A model generated the notes under the pieces. It did not search any database. It was not told where the DNA came from and worked only from the letters and a program-made list of their open reading frames with translations. Position numbers and translations under genes: made by a program. A stretch of DNA of 64,000 nucleotides from Deuterostichococcus epilithicus (lineage: Eukaryota > Chlorophyta > Trebouxiophyceae > Prasiolales > Stichococcaceae), in the NCBI GenBank assembly GCA_033439295.1, contig JAVTLE010000005.1, positions 496,001 through 560,000 of the forward strand, written 5' to 3'. Below, one piece after another: positions 1 to 10,323 of this stretch (the stretch's first letter is position 1; each line of letters starts with the position of its first letter).

Positions 1-3000
1 GCGCCGCCAACCGATGGAACCGGCCTGCAGCGTGACACGACCTTGCGCCGCTCGCGCAGAGCATGCTTCATCTAGATCACCTGGACGTCCTTTGTCGCTC
101 TGTACAGGCTGCGCGTCAGCTCGCTGCTGCGCAGCCGCTGCAGCGTGCGGTCCCCGGTCGCCGGCCTCTCCGCTGCCGCCCGCTCCTGATGGAAATGCAC
201 ACAGGAAAGAGTTGGGCATCCGGGAAGGGTTCATGTCATCAGGGGATGGTCACAAGTTGTCCTCTTCAGAAGTGCCTGAGGGCCCCATCTGATCGACATC
301 CTGCAGCTTCAGGTCATGCCGGACGGCCAACAAGCGCCAGCGGGCAGGGCGCCACTGCCCTACAGGGTTCAAGGGCGCCACAGACCTTGTGCTCCAGGAC
401 CTCCCGCCTCGCCAGCGCCTACTGGAGCGCCGCCTGCACGGCGGCGGGCTCCCGCGCCACGTCCAGCCGCCGCAGCTGCAGCTGCCGCAGAGCCTGCTGC
501 AGTGGCTCCGTCGCCTCCGCCATGGAGCGCGGATTCACTGCTGCCTGCAGGTTTGCCAGTGGTCAATGCCAGGCACTGCAGGAATGTGAGGTCTCAGGCT
601 CTCCTGCCGCTGCCTCTGTAGCAGCCACGACGGCTGTGGGCGCTGCAGCTGCCGTCGCCTGGTTGGGCTGCCTCCTTGGTCGCGGTTGGCCCCGCTTTCC
701 CCCTCTTGCGGGACGTGTGCTGGGATGCGGTTTCGGGCAGGGTGTGCGGGGTATGGGGAAGCACACCACGACAGATCGAGCAGTCCGGGAGGCAGTGCCA
801 TGGCACATGCTGCCAGGAGCGCTCGCCTTGGTGTCCAGGTCGCTGTCGATGTCTGCTTCCAGCTGCCGCACGGCACCTCGGCCGCAGCCGCCTCCCGCCC
901 AGCGCGCCCCAGCGCCGCCTCACCTGCGGCCGTGTCGGCCTGCAGCTGCTCCGCCTGCCGCTCGAGCTGCTGCGACCACACATCCAGCATTCAATAGTGT
1001 TGGCTTGCGGAACTGGCATCGTCGTGTTGCAGCCGCCGTGTCGACCTGCAGCTGCCAGCCCGCCACTCGAGCTCCTGCGACATCCGACGTTCGCTCGAAC
1101 TGGACAGTGGGTGAGGAGTTTATAACGTGAAGGATTACCGTCTATGGCCTTCGCATACCAGGTGCTGCCGCGGGGGCCAAGCCAGATCAAGCATTCACAT
1201 CATGCACTAGCTGACATGTCGGCACCACTGGCAGCAGTTGACATCTGCGGCGGCGGCTCACCTTCAGCTCGTTCACGACGGCCGCTTGCCGCGCAGCGTG
1301 GCTGCCCTGCAGCGCCTCGGCCGCCACGAGCGCGTCCGCCAGCCTGCCGTCGGCTCGCACCAGCTCCCGCCGCTGTGCCGCCGTCTCCCGGTCCAGTCGC
1401 TGGATCTCTACCTCCTCTGCCTACAGCCTGCGTACGACAAGTGTGGGAGACGGATGTGCTTGTGTGCATGGGGTTCAGGCCTGGGAGAAGATTTGTCCAA
1501 AGACTCCGCTGGCTGGCACTACCACTCCGCCGTCGCTCCACATAGCATGTGCTCGTTGGACTCGGGCCCTGTCTTGCAAGCGCATGAGACAGCTGGCTGG
1601 TGGCAGCCGGTGCGGCGGCGGAACCCCCTCTGCCTCTGACATGCCTGGCGATGCCCATGCCGCATATCGGCAGCTGGATTGGAGGTGGGTGCAGCTAGAG
1701 TGCACCACTCAAAGTGGCACTGGAGTCAAGCTGCATAGCTGCACAAGGCATGCGGATCACGCATCCTTGCATGTCGAACGCACCCTTTGTCGAGTCGGGC
1801 GCGCTTGACGGTGAGGACCGTAGTCTGCCGCAGTCTCAGCGCCGCTGCCTCCTCCAATGCCCCCGCTTCGGCCTGCAATCGGAACAGACACCTGACGAGC
1901 GCCGCACGGCTGCACGCCAGCAATTGCTGAATGCATCAGACTGTAGCTCTGCTGCTAGGAGCCCATCGTCAACCACCGAGTGCAATGCGGACCCGCTGCA
2001 TTGGCGGGCCAGCGCCCGGCATGGCCGCCAATGCCCGACATGCATGCAGCTGTCCTCTCAGCAGCTGTCCAGAGGCTGGCCGCCATGCATCCCACATGCT
2101 GTCTGCAGAGTGTGTACACCTGCATCGCCGCTAGCGCCGCCTGGCGGGCGGCCCACACCCGCTGCAGGCGGCCAGAGTCTGCTCGTGTGTCCGCTAGCTG
2201 CGCGTTCGCCTCCAGAATGAGCGCCGTCAGCAGGCCTGCAGGTTTAATAGGTGGTGATCAGGCGCAATGAACTCTGTGCATCAACATCTGCCAGCTGCGC
2301 CTCCGCCTTTCCCTGCGAGCGCCTTTAATGGGCCTGCGCCGCCACGAGGGGCCGAACTGTGGTGGCGAGCAGATCGCATCTCTGGTGTCTGCTAGCTCAT
2401 CGTGAACAGGTTGCTTCGATGTCTGGACCTCGACACCACTGTTGAGGAATGCAGTCTCGGGCTCCGAAGGGGAGGGGCGGAGGAGGGGGGCTGGGGTGGC
2501 GGTCTGCAGACATGGCTACCGTGCGGCATGAAGCAAGGCGCACCGGTGTCTTCACCCTTGCCCAGGTCGGCCATCAGCTTTTCAAAGCGCCGATTCAGCG
2601 CATCCACCTGCGGAAGTTGGTTCGCAAATCCCATCACGGGGTGCACAGTCCTGCAGATCAATCGAACCCGAAGGCACGACGCTGCAGGATTCAATCAACT
2701 CCAGTAAACAGACAGCGCGCACCTGACAGCAACCCTAGTGCTTCCGCATTTTCGGGAAGGAACCGCCATCGTCGGACACATGCCATCCAGCTTATCACGG
2801 ATGCTCAAACTGGACTTGCGCCACCTGCCGCAGCGCGCGCTCGACGGCGGCGTTGGCGCACGCTACCTCGTTCGTCAGGCCCCGGACCTCCGCATCTGCT
2901 GACGCCAGCTGGCGATCCAGGTCTGCCCGCTCCTCCTCCAGGCGAGCGGCTTGCGCCTGCACATTGCATGGTAGTGATAGTCGAGCACAATCGTCAGGCT

Positions 3001-5190
3001 TTTGTGGTCATGCGTCAAACAGCTGAGGATCAGCCCAATAGATGCGGCGGCGTACAGCCTCAGGCAATTGCCCGCATTCCTGATGGCGTAGCCAGCAGCC
3101 CAGTTCCGCACACCTCTGTCTCGGCGGTCTCCTGCGCAATGCGCGCCAGCGAATCCCGTAGCGCCTCCAGCGCCGCCTCTCCTCCGCCTTGGAGGCCCGC
3201 GCCTGCGCCGCCGTGACGTCTGCGGCGGTGCGCGCCACGCCCTGCCGCGCCTGTGACGCCCCCACCAGCTGCTCCAGAAGACCCGCCTGCATTGCCTGCA
3301 AGAGGCGCAGCCTGCTTGTGAGAGGTTTGTCTTGGACTCGCAGACTCTGCCGGCTGGAATGCAATGTGTGAGCCTGCGTGCTGAGCCACAGGCACACGCA
3401 AGCAGCGGCCTGCCAATGATCTGAGTCGGGCCATAATGTGCAGAGTCTTCTGCAGGCGCCAAGGCTCTGCCTTGAGCGGTTGTCAAGCAGGGGCCACCGA
3501 GCCTGTCCTGCACCTTGACAGCTACTGCAAGCGCCGACAACCAGGACAGCGATCGGAAGGACTGCTCAGCGATTCACCTGAATCTCCTGGTCTACGGCGA
3601 CCTGTGCCGCCTCGAGAGCTGCCTGCTCCGCCGCCAGCGTCTTATCATCCACGGCAGCGCCCGCCAGCTGCATTTTGGCGTCCTCGAATTCCTGCCGCCG
3701 CTCCACTGCCCTCGCCTGATTCATTTCAGGCAGGTGAGATCTGACTGCATGTGACGACTCTCTTTCGCTCGTGCACAATTTGCTGACTGCACGACCAGCA
3801 GCCATTTTCAGCAGATTGTCGTGCTCCTTCTGGAGTCACTAGCGCTGTGCTCTACTGTCATCACGCGCCGTTGGAAGGACCTCGTGAGGAAAGTAGGGAA
3901 GGTGAGAACATGAGGCTATGATGCCCAATGCATCACACGCTGCGCGACATGAAAGTCGAGCCGCACGACCTTGTCCCTGCCAGCCTGCGTGGCCGCCAGC
4001 GCCTTCCCGCGCCCAGCGGCCCCGGCAGCGAGTCGCTGCTCGGCCTTGGCGCGGCCCTCGGCGGCCGCCGCCAGCGCCGCCTGCTGCGCCGCCGCGGTTG
4101 CGTGGGCCGCCGCCTGCCGGTGCTGCACCCCGTGCAGCTCTGAGCCAGTCGCCTCCCGCCGCCGTGCGGAATCCTGCCGCAGGCGTGAAACAACAGCGTC
4201 CCACGCATGGCCGACATTGACAGCCCGAAGACCCGCAAGAGCCGCCTCATGCATCATGTTGAGTCTCGGGTGCTCTGCACTGCTTGCATGCTGTCACCCA
4301 CCCACGTTCACTGGACCTGCGGCAGCGTATGCTGCATCTGGCTGGAAGCCCCCACCTTGACTGCCTTGCTCAGCTGGGCCAGCTCTCCTTTGAGGCGCAT
4401 TGCTGTCACCAGCTGCTGCTGCCGCAATGTCTCCTGCGCTGCCGCCAGCGCCTTTTGGTCCGATGGTGGCGCCAGTGCTCTGGTGGTCGGCTCCGACACA
4501 GACACTTCGGCTGCCGAATCCAGCGGCTGCTCCTGTGCCCGGCGCTGCAGGCTTTGCGCGCCGTCATCGTGTGCAGCAGAAACACCTGACGAAGCCTCGG
4601 AGGGCATCGCTCCAGTCGGCTGCCGAATTGAATCCGCCTCATCGCTGGGCGCCGCCTCCAGCACTTCATCAGGCAGCGGCCGCAGCTGCGCTGCGAGCAT
4701 GGCTTCTGGCGGCCGTTGCTGCGCTCCTAACAAGGCTTCATCGTCAACCGTTGTGCCGACACCTTGACAGGCCTCCGAAGCTGCTGTCGGCGGCTCTGGC
4801 GCACCGGCGCCTGCTGCGTCTTTGGCGTCCGGAGCGTCAGGCTCGCCGCTACAAAAAGACCCCTCGTCGACTGCATTTTCTGTGCAGCCGCCACCGGGTA
4901 CGCTGAAAGCATCCATCGTTCCAATTTTTGAACAATTGCTGAAGTCTCAAGCCCCCTCAAGGCTTGGCAAGTATGGTCTGCCCAACACAGCCGCAGCCTG
5001 TCGTCCGCCGCTGGCCCACCATATGTGTGGGATCAGCAAGTTCGGCTCCGGCCTCATCATAGCATCTGTCGTGAGCGTTCACCAGCAAGTCTTCTTGTCC
5101 GACAAGCTCAGCCAAGTCGTGCGCATTTATTCCAAAACTGACCTCCGCCAATGCCGCCTCGCCCGATGCGTCTTCGATGATGGCGTTCAT
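1..5190 (-). CDS. Large coiled-coil protein, partial, frames disturbed
   Basis: Not recognised as a named family. On the minus strand a chain of exon-like blocks encodes Ala/Glu/Gln/Arg-rich heptad-type helices: about 81-190, 395-560, 840-985, 1248-1412, 1800-1925, 2110-2240, 2560-2630, 2838-2962, 3130-3310, 3560-3740, 3960-4257 and 4310-4900. Typical stretches read RLEEERADLDRQLASADAEV and VEIQRLDRETAAQRRELVRA. The likely start is the Met codon at 5190, followed by an acidic, Pro/Ala-rich N-terminal part and then continuous coiled coil. The 3' end lies beyond base 1. The role could be cytoskeletal, centrosomal or tethering, but nothing in the sequence decides this. Three blocks need a frame change or carry an in-frame stop (near 880, near 3185 and near 424), so either the sequence has errors or the gene is decaying. 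Exon limits are approximate. Confidence 0.55.
928..1095 (-). repeat. Tandem copy of an exon start (coiled-coil gene)
   Basis: The exon start at about 928-990 and its acceptor side are repeated at about 1036-1095, roughly 108 bp away in the preceding intron. In sense orientation both copies share a TCGCAG acceptor followed by AGCTCGAG, a GGCAGG/GGCTGG block and GCAGCTGCAGG(C/T)CGACACGGC. The intronic copy has lost the open frame. Confidence 0.75.
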
Positions 5191-5731
5191 GCTGCTATGC
5201 TGATTTGATGATCTCGAGGACTGACGCGCCCATCCAAGCTGTCCTCAAATTCAGAAAGAAACGCCAACAGCTACGCTGGGTGCTGGACGATTTCAGTGCA
5301 GATGAACAATGCGCAGACCCTGACATTCGACCATCGACAGACATCGGCAGAGCAGCTGCAGCTGCTGAATTCTATTATCTATTTCCAGCTCCATCGCAAG
5401 CCTCGCAAGATATAACTCGCTTTTTCAACGTTGCTGTTGCACCAATCCCTGGGTGTTGGCCATTCGAAAATAGTGCGACGGATGAGGAGCTTTGTGTGAT
5501 ATAAATCTTTGATTCGTGAGTGACGCATGATGCTTCAACGCTCTGGAGTTTTTCTGGCGGAAGTGTTCATGCTCACAATTTCGGGCGCGCCTGACTCCGA
5601 AAGGGGATGGGATCAAAGACTATTTGAACTGTTTTGTCATTTTCTGTGTCCAAGAAAATCCACTTCTTGCCAATCCTTGATTTTCACATTCATATATGTT
5701 GTACGTGTCGCCCTGTGGCTGCTTTGAGCCT
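5191..5731. other. Divergent intergenic region
   Basis: Head-to-head spacer between the coiled-coil gene and the RING gene. It is noticeably more AT-rich than its surroundings, especially 5330-5720, and should hold both promoters. No individual element could be assigned. Confidence 0.5.
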
Positions 5732-7250
5732 ATGGCATCTCCTGCCGTAAGCCAGCCAGACGTGGCGGAATTCGAGTGCGCAATCTGCCTGAACCTGCTC
5801 CTTCGCCCCGTCGTTGGTGGGAGCGTCCTCACTCCAGTTGTCTGTCCCTCTCTCTAACTCCATGATTACACACTTACATTCAACTCTGCGCATTCTCGAT
5901 AGCAATGCGACTCTCGCTCCGTCCGACCCCTTGCACGTGCATCCCTCACACCCGACGTGCAATGCTGAGACCCTCATGTCTGCGCATGGCACAAATCATG
6001 CATTCAACAAGCATTTCTGAGGATGCTGGCTGGAGGTATGCAGCGCCGTGCGGCCACGACTTCTGCCTGGCGTGCTTCACGGCCTGCGTGAAGACAGAAC
6101 AGAAGCCCCGGTGCCCGCTCTGCCGGTGCAGGCTCGGCCATCGAGTTCCAGGTGAGATGCTGTGTTTGATCCTGAAGACGTCTTGGAACGACACAATCAG
6201 TGCACTGGGTTCTGGCGCCATGACATGCATGCCATGCCTTCCTTCAAGCATGACCTGCTCCTGTGCTACGCTGCAGGCGTCTGCAGGCGCCTGGAGGCTA
6301 CGGTAGCGCAGCTGTTTCCGACGGAGATCTGCGAGCGAGAGCGGGATTTTCTGTCAGCCGCGAGCGCCCCGCAGCCGGCAGAGCCGGCGCAGCAGCTGAA
6401 CCGACAGCCACAAGCGGCACATGGTGTCCTGCAACCGGCGGACCTGCTGCTGCAGCATCAAGCAACCCAATGGGTACAGCAGCAGCCGGCGCTCTCCGGT
6501 GCAGGCGCCGCTGCTGATTCGAGCACACTGGCAATGTCAGCAGCAGGCAGGACCGCCAGTATTGTCGCTGCAGCTTCCACAGATAGGCTGCCATATGGTG
6601 AGTGGACAGATTTGCCGTACTTTGCTTTGATCCAAGCCCGTGCCTGTTGCCTGTTGGTGCCCTGGCATTGACTTGCAAAGCCTGATGAAACACGCACCCG
6701 CCTGTGCAACAGAGCCGGTGGAAAGCAATAACATGCATGGCCCTCTGTGTGGGCCCAATATGACGATCATTCAAGGTTGCACAACGAGCATCGAAGAGCA
6801 TGTTCATGCAATGCAACAACCCCAGCGGCGCAAGCGCTTGCTTGCCTATTTTGAGTTGAGTTCGAGTCGAGAAGCGTCCTCCTGCCTGCAGGCGTGCGCC
6901 TGCATCTGGCAGCAACATCTTCGCCTCCGCCGTTCCTGCTGGCTCAGCAACAGCACCAGCAGACGCCGCCCGACAGCAGCGCCGGGCACCCGCTGTACCC
7001 CGGCAGCACTGCCGCTCAGCAGCACCAACGGCAGCAGCCGGGCTTGGGCGGCTCGTGGCAGAATGCACCGCCCATCAGCAACTGTGTGTTCACCATGGGA
7101 TGGAGCCCCGCCAGCGGCGGCGTCCGGCACGGCAGCGCCAGCGACCAGCGACCCAGCGCCGGCCGGAAGCGCGGCGCTGGCAGGCAGCGGCTGAGGCTGT
7201 CAGTGATGGGGCTTTGCAGCGCACGGGCCAGCGTGCAAGCGGCGGGGTGA
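5732..7250 (+). CDS. RING-finger protein (putative E3 ubiquitin ligase)
   Basis: Four exons join in phase: 5732-5816, 6044-6151, 6277-6597 and 6892-7250, giving about 290 residues. Residues 15-56 form a C3HC4 RING: CAIC, then CGHDFCLAC, then CPLC. This is the fold that recruits ubiquitin-charged E2 enzymes, so an E3 ligase role is inferred. A short helical extension after the RING (RLEATVAQLFPTEICERE) resembles the linker behind the RING in LONRF-type proteins. The rest is Gln/Ala/Pro/Ser-rich, with no second domain seen and a basic C-terminus. The ATG at 5732 was chosen because it opens the frame just before the first Cys pair and follows an AT-rich upstream region. The first intron splits the RING between its second and third ligand pairs. 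The substrate and localisation are unknown. Confidence 0.8.
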
Positions 7251-7811
7251 CGAAGAGCTTGGCAGCAGGCAGCGGTGGCAGCCGATGGTAAGGCAGCGCT
7301 GGAGCTCTTTGTCACTGTGGAGGTCCTTGCGGAGGAAGAGGAGTTTTTAGGAGCGTAGGTGTCGAGACAAAGCGGTTACCATTCCTACTGTGGATGTCTA
7401 GCGAGCGGGTGGACCTGTCATGGCGTGCTTAACGGTGTGCAACCTCCACAATGCAGCATTGGTGGGGGCTCCAACACGGCTGGGCTTCGAGCGCTTCGAG
7501 GACATTTCCGCCGAATTTCGCAGGGACAGGATGTGGCTGCTGAGGGAATGGGAGTTTGCCGTGCTGCAGCACATGATGGTGGTGTGCGGGCCAGTCTGAA
7601 TTTGCCTGGAATAGTGCACCTGGGGATGGTGCGTGATTGAGAGTCTGCCCACTGAACATCTTCACACTGAGGGTGAAAACCAGCAACCACTGGTCCATAG
7701 GCCGTCCATAGCCTTGTCAGGCGCATCGGAATGGTCTGATTGGCTTCTCCAGACTTCTCTCTTTTCCGTCATGGGACATGATCAGCACAGCGCTGCCAGC
7801 TGCGTGCGGCG
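7251..7811. other. Convergent intergenic region
   Basis: Spacer between the 3' ends of the RING gene and the anthranilate synthase beta gene. Short open frames exist on both strands but have no recognisable domain and no splice-consistent partner. No terminator or RNA was identified. Confidence 0.45.
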
Positions 7812-9474
7812 TCACAACGAGTCGATGAAATTCTGCACGATCGTCAGCCCGTTGCTGGTGATGATACTCTCCGGATGGAACTGCACGCCCTGCGATCATC
7901 ATGCGAGAGAATGGGTCATGCATGAGATCAGGAGCATGCATGCCCTCGAGCGGAGCCCATGGCCGTACACAAGTAGTGCTGCCGTCTTCAGTGCACGCTC
8001 CGCCTGCAAGGAGGTGGCCGCAGGGCGATGATAAGCAACAGGACATGCGAACAAACAGTGTGCCGGTCGGGGTACGGGAAAACGATTGCTTGTGAAAATC
8101 TAGTGACTTGCGCCTCGGACTGCGGCACTCAAGGCTTGGCTGACGTCAAGTCTTGCCCTGTCTAGCTAGTGAACACGGTTGTCCTCGTCAACAGCGCTTC
8201 TCTGTCTGTCTGATTGCAGTGTTCTCGTCTGCAGCATGGCACCCTTTCAGGCGGACCTGCGCAGCTCGCTGACAGGGCATGCAGGGCTTGCAGAGCGTCT
8301 GTCTCACAAGTTCTCACCTGGATGTGGGGTAGGCGGCGATGGCGGACGGCCATGATGGTGCCGTCTTCGGTACGCGCCGTGACCTCCAGCTCTGACTCCG
8401 GGAACCCGGCCTGGTCGATCACCAGGCTGTGGTACCTCGCCGCCTGAAAGGGACTCTCCAGCCCCTGCGCCGTCAAGGCGAATTTGTAGTCCGTCGCGTG
8501 TGCCACGCCTTGGGGTGCCGCCCCTTGGAAGCGAGCGCCAACCGCTCACCAACTCGCACAGCCTGCCAAGCTGCAAGTTCTCGGGCTAGCCGCGCGAGCG
8601 AACGGGCGGCTGCAGCTGTCGTGCCATCGCTACAGTGGAAACACAACGAGCGGCCGGAGCGAACCAAACAAAACCCTAAACCCTACCTGCAGCAGGCCGG
8701 TGCCGTCGTGGTAGACGAGGGACACCTTGCCGTGCATGACGCCGCAGGGCGCCCGCACCACGGTGCCGCCGAACACCTGCCCGATGCACTGGTGCCCCAT
8801 GCACACGCCCATCAGCGGCAGCTCTGGCCCCAGCTCCTGCGCCAGAATCAGTCAATGGCATTGTTTCAACAATCTGGTGCAGATGAGGCCAGCAGCCGCC
8901 ATGTGAAGCAGTGCGCAATCAACTGCAGCGCTCAGTGCCCGTGCAGAACGTTGGGCAAACATCGGCGAGTCAATCGCGTGATCTGGTCCGGCACCGCTGT
9001 GCATTGCTAAATTGGCGTACAGACATGCAGGATGGTGTAAGACCGCACCTGGATTATCTGCAACGAGATACCCGAATCCTCTGGCCGGCCTGCGGATGCA
9101 GATAGTTGATCCTGAGCAGGCTTGCTTCCCAGAACTCCTTGTAAACATATGGCGGCACACCAGTGGCGGCGGCATGCGTGCAGATTGTGTCTCGGCATGC
9201 ACCTGACACACGCACCTGGCCCGGGCGACACCAGAATGCCCCGCGGGTTCATCCTCCGGATCTCGTCCACTGTCTTTTCGTCGTTCTTAAGTACGACGTG
9301 CTCGCAGCCAAGGTCCCCCAAGTATTGAGACAGGTTGTAGGTGAAGCTGTCATAGTTGTCCACAACCACAACGGGGCCGTCCCTGCCGTTGGCGGCGGCG
9401 GCTGCTGCCGTGAACCGGCAGCGGGAGCGGCGGGCCTGCCAATGTCTGTGCCTCCTGCTGTGGCTCTGCCGCAT
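7812..9474 (-). CDS. ASB1: Anthranilate synthase beta subunit (glutamine amidotransferase)
   Basis: Five exons join in phase on the minus strand: 9474-9216, 9089-9049, 8836-8687, 8464-8318 and 7889-7812, giving about 224 residues. The protein releases ammonia from glutamine for the alpha subunit, which converts chorismate to anthranilate in tryptophan synthesis; in algae and plants this happens in the plastid. Class I amidotransferase marks are VVVVDNYDSFTYNL near the start, the oxyanion motif VSPGPG split by intron 1, the nucleophile Cys in GVCMGHQC, and the catalytic His-Glu pair in GVQFHPES. The roughly 30 basic, Ser/Arg/Ala-rich residues before the domain fit a transit peptide. The start is uncertain: an upstream in-frame Met at 9534 would add 20 residues. 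Intron 3 begins with a telomere-like GTAGGGTTTAGGG. Confidence 0.92.
8669..8687. repeat. Telomere-type motif inside an intron
   Basis: Two units of CCCTAAA at about 8672-8685 abut the donor of the third intron of the anthranilate synthase gene. TTTAGGG is the telomere repeat of plants and of Chlorella. A second short interstitial copy lies near 62572. Confidence 0.5.
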
Positions 9475-10323
9475 GCCGCCCAGCACTACGGCAATGTCGC
9501 CCAGGTCTGAGCACGTGCACAGGAGCAACAGCATGCATACGATGTTAAACTGTTCTCAAAAGGACTTCTGAGGATATCTGCATGTTGCATGCTCAGCGAG
9601 TGCAGCTGCCTGGTGTGTGCACCTGCGGATTGCCCCTCAGGGCCGCCTCTTTGCCCTGCGGAAGCCAGCAGCTCATGCTGGAAGCACGAGAGGCTGACAG
9701 GCTGCTGAACGCGACAAGTTCGCACGCTGGACTGTGCGCGCGGTGGCAGCAGCGCTGCGCCCGTCGGTGAGCCACACAGCATCCTTGCAATGCAGTGGAC
9801 CTCTAAGAAATTCGCAATCAAGAGATCGGGCACTTGCTGTGGGCAAACTGAAATGCGAACTGTCAGCAGGATCGCAAACCACTGCAAATGCTTGGTTGGG
9901 CCGGAGGAACGCTTGCAATTGGAGAAGAGCACACGATCAGGAACCCGGCCGCCGGCTGCCGCCAGATTCCGACATCGGGGAGGACTTTGCTTCATTGCGG
10001 TAGAGACCAGGGACGTGGGTCTGCTCCTCAGCGCGAGAACGGCGACATGCAGGTTTGCACCTCTGCATTGAGATGCGCGCGTGCAATGACACTGGTGCAG
10101 TCCCAATTCCGGTTCACATAACCTGATCTGTATCACCCCACGACATCACAATGCTGACAGCTGTCGATGAAACATTAACAACCCAGAGCCAGAGCTGCCC
10201 AGTCGTGTGCGACATGCCCGCCGCGGCGATCCAGCCCGCCGCCGCAGTAAACCACCCGCCGCCACCACCGCCGCCTGGCTGCCGCCGACACGCCGCCGCC
10301 AATAGAAATACGCACCCCAGCGC
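9475..10323. other. Spacer between two minus-strand genes
   Basis: Holds the 5' region of the anthranilate synthase gene and the 3' flank of the REI1-like gene. Several open frames overlap here but none continues a recognised protein. An additional 5' exon of the anthranilate synthase gene cannot be excluded. Confidence 0.4.

Noticed and set aside
380-440. TAG read as glutamine in the coiled-coil gene (genetic code variant)
   Set aside because: Several other genes here (REI1-like, MPO1-like, EF-hand, protease) end naturally at TAG, so reassignment is unlikely.
63-1130. 355-codon plus-strand open frame
   Set aside because: It is antisense to the coiled-coil exons, is Cys/Ser/Pro-rich in a codon-shadow pattern typical of GC-rich DNA, and has no domain.
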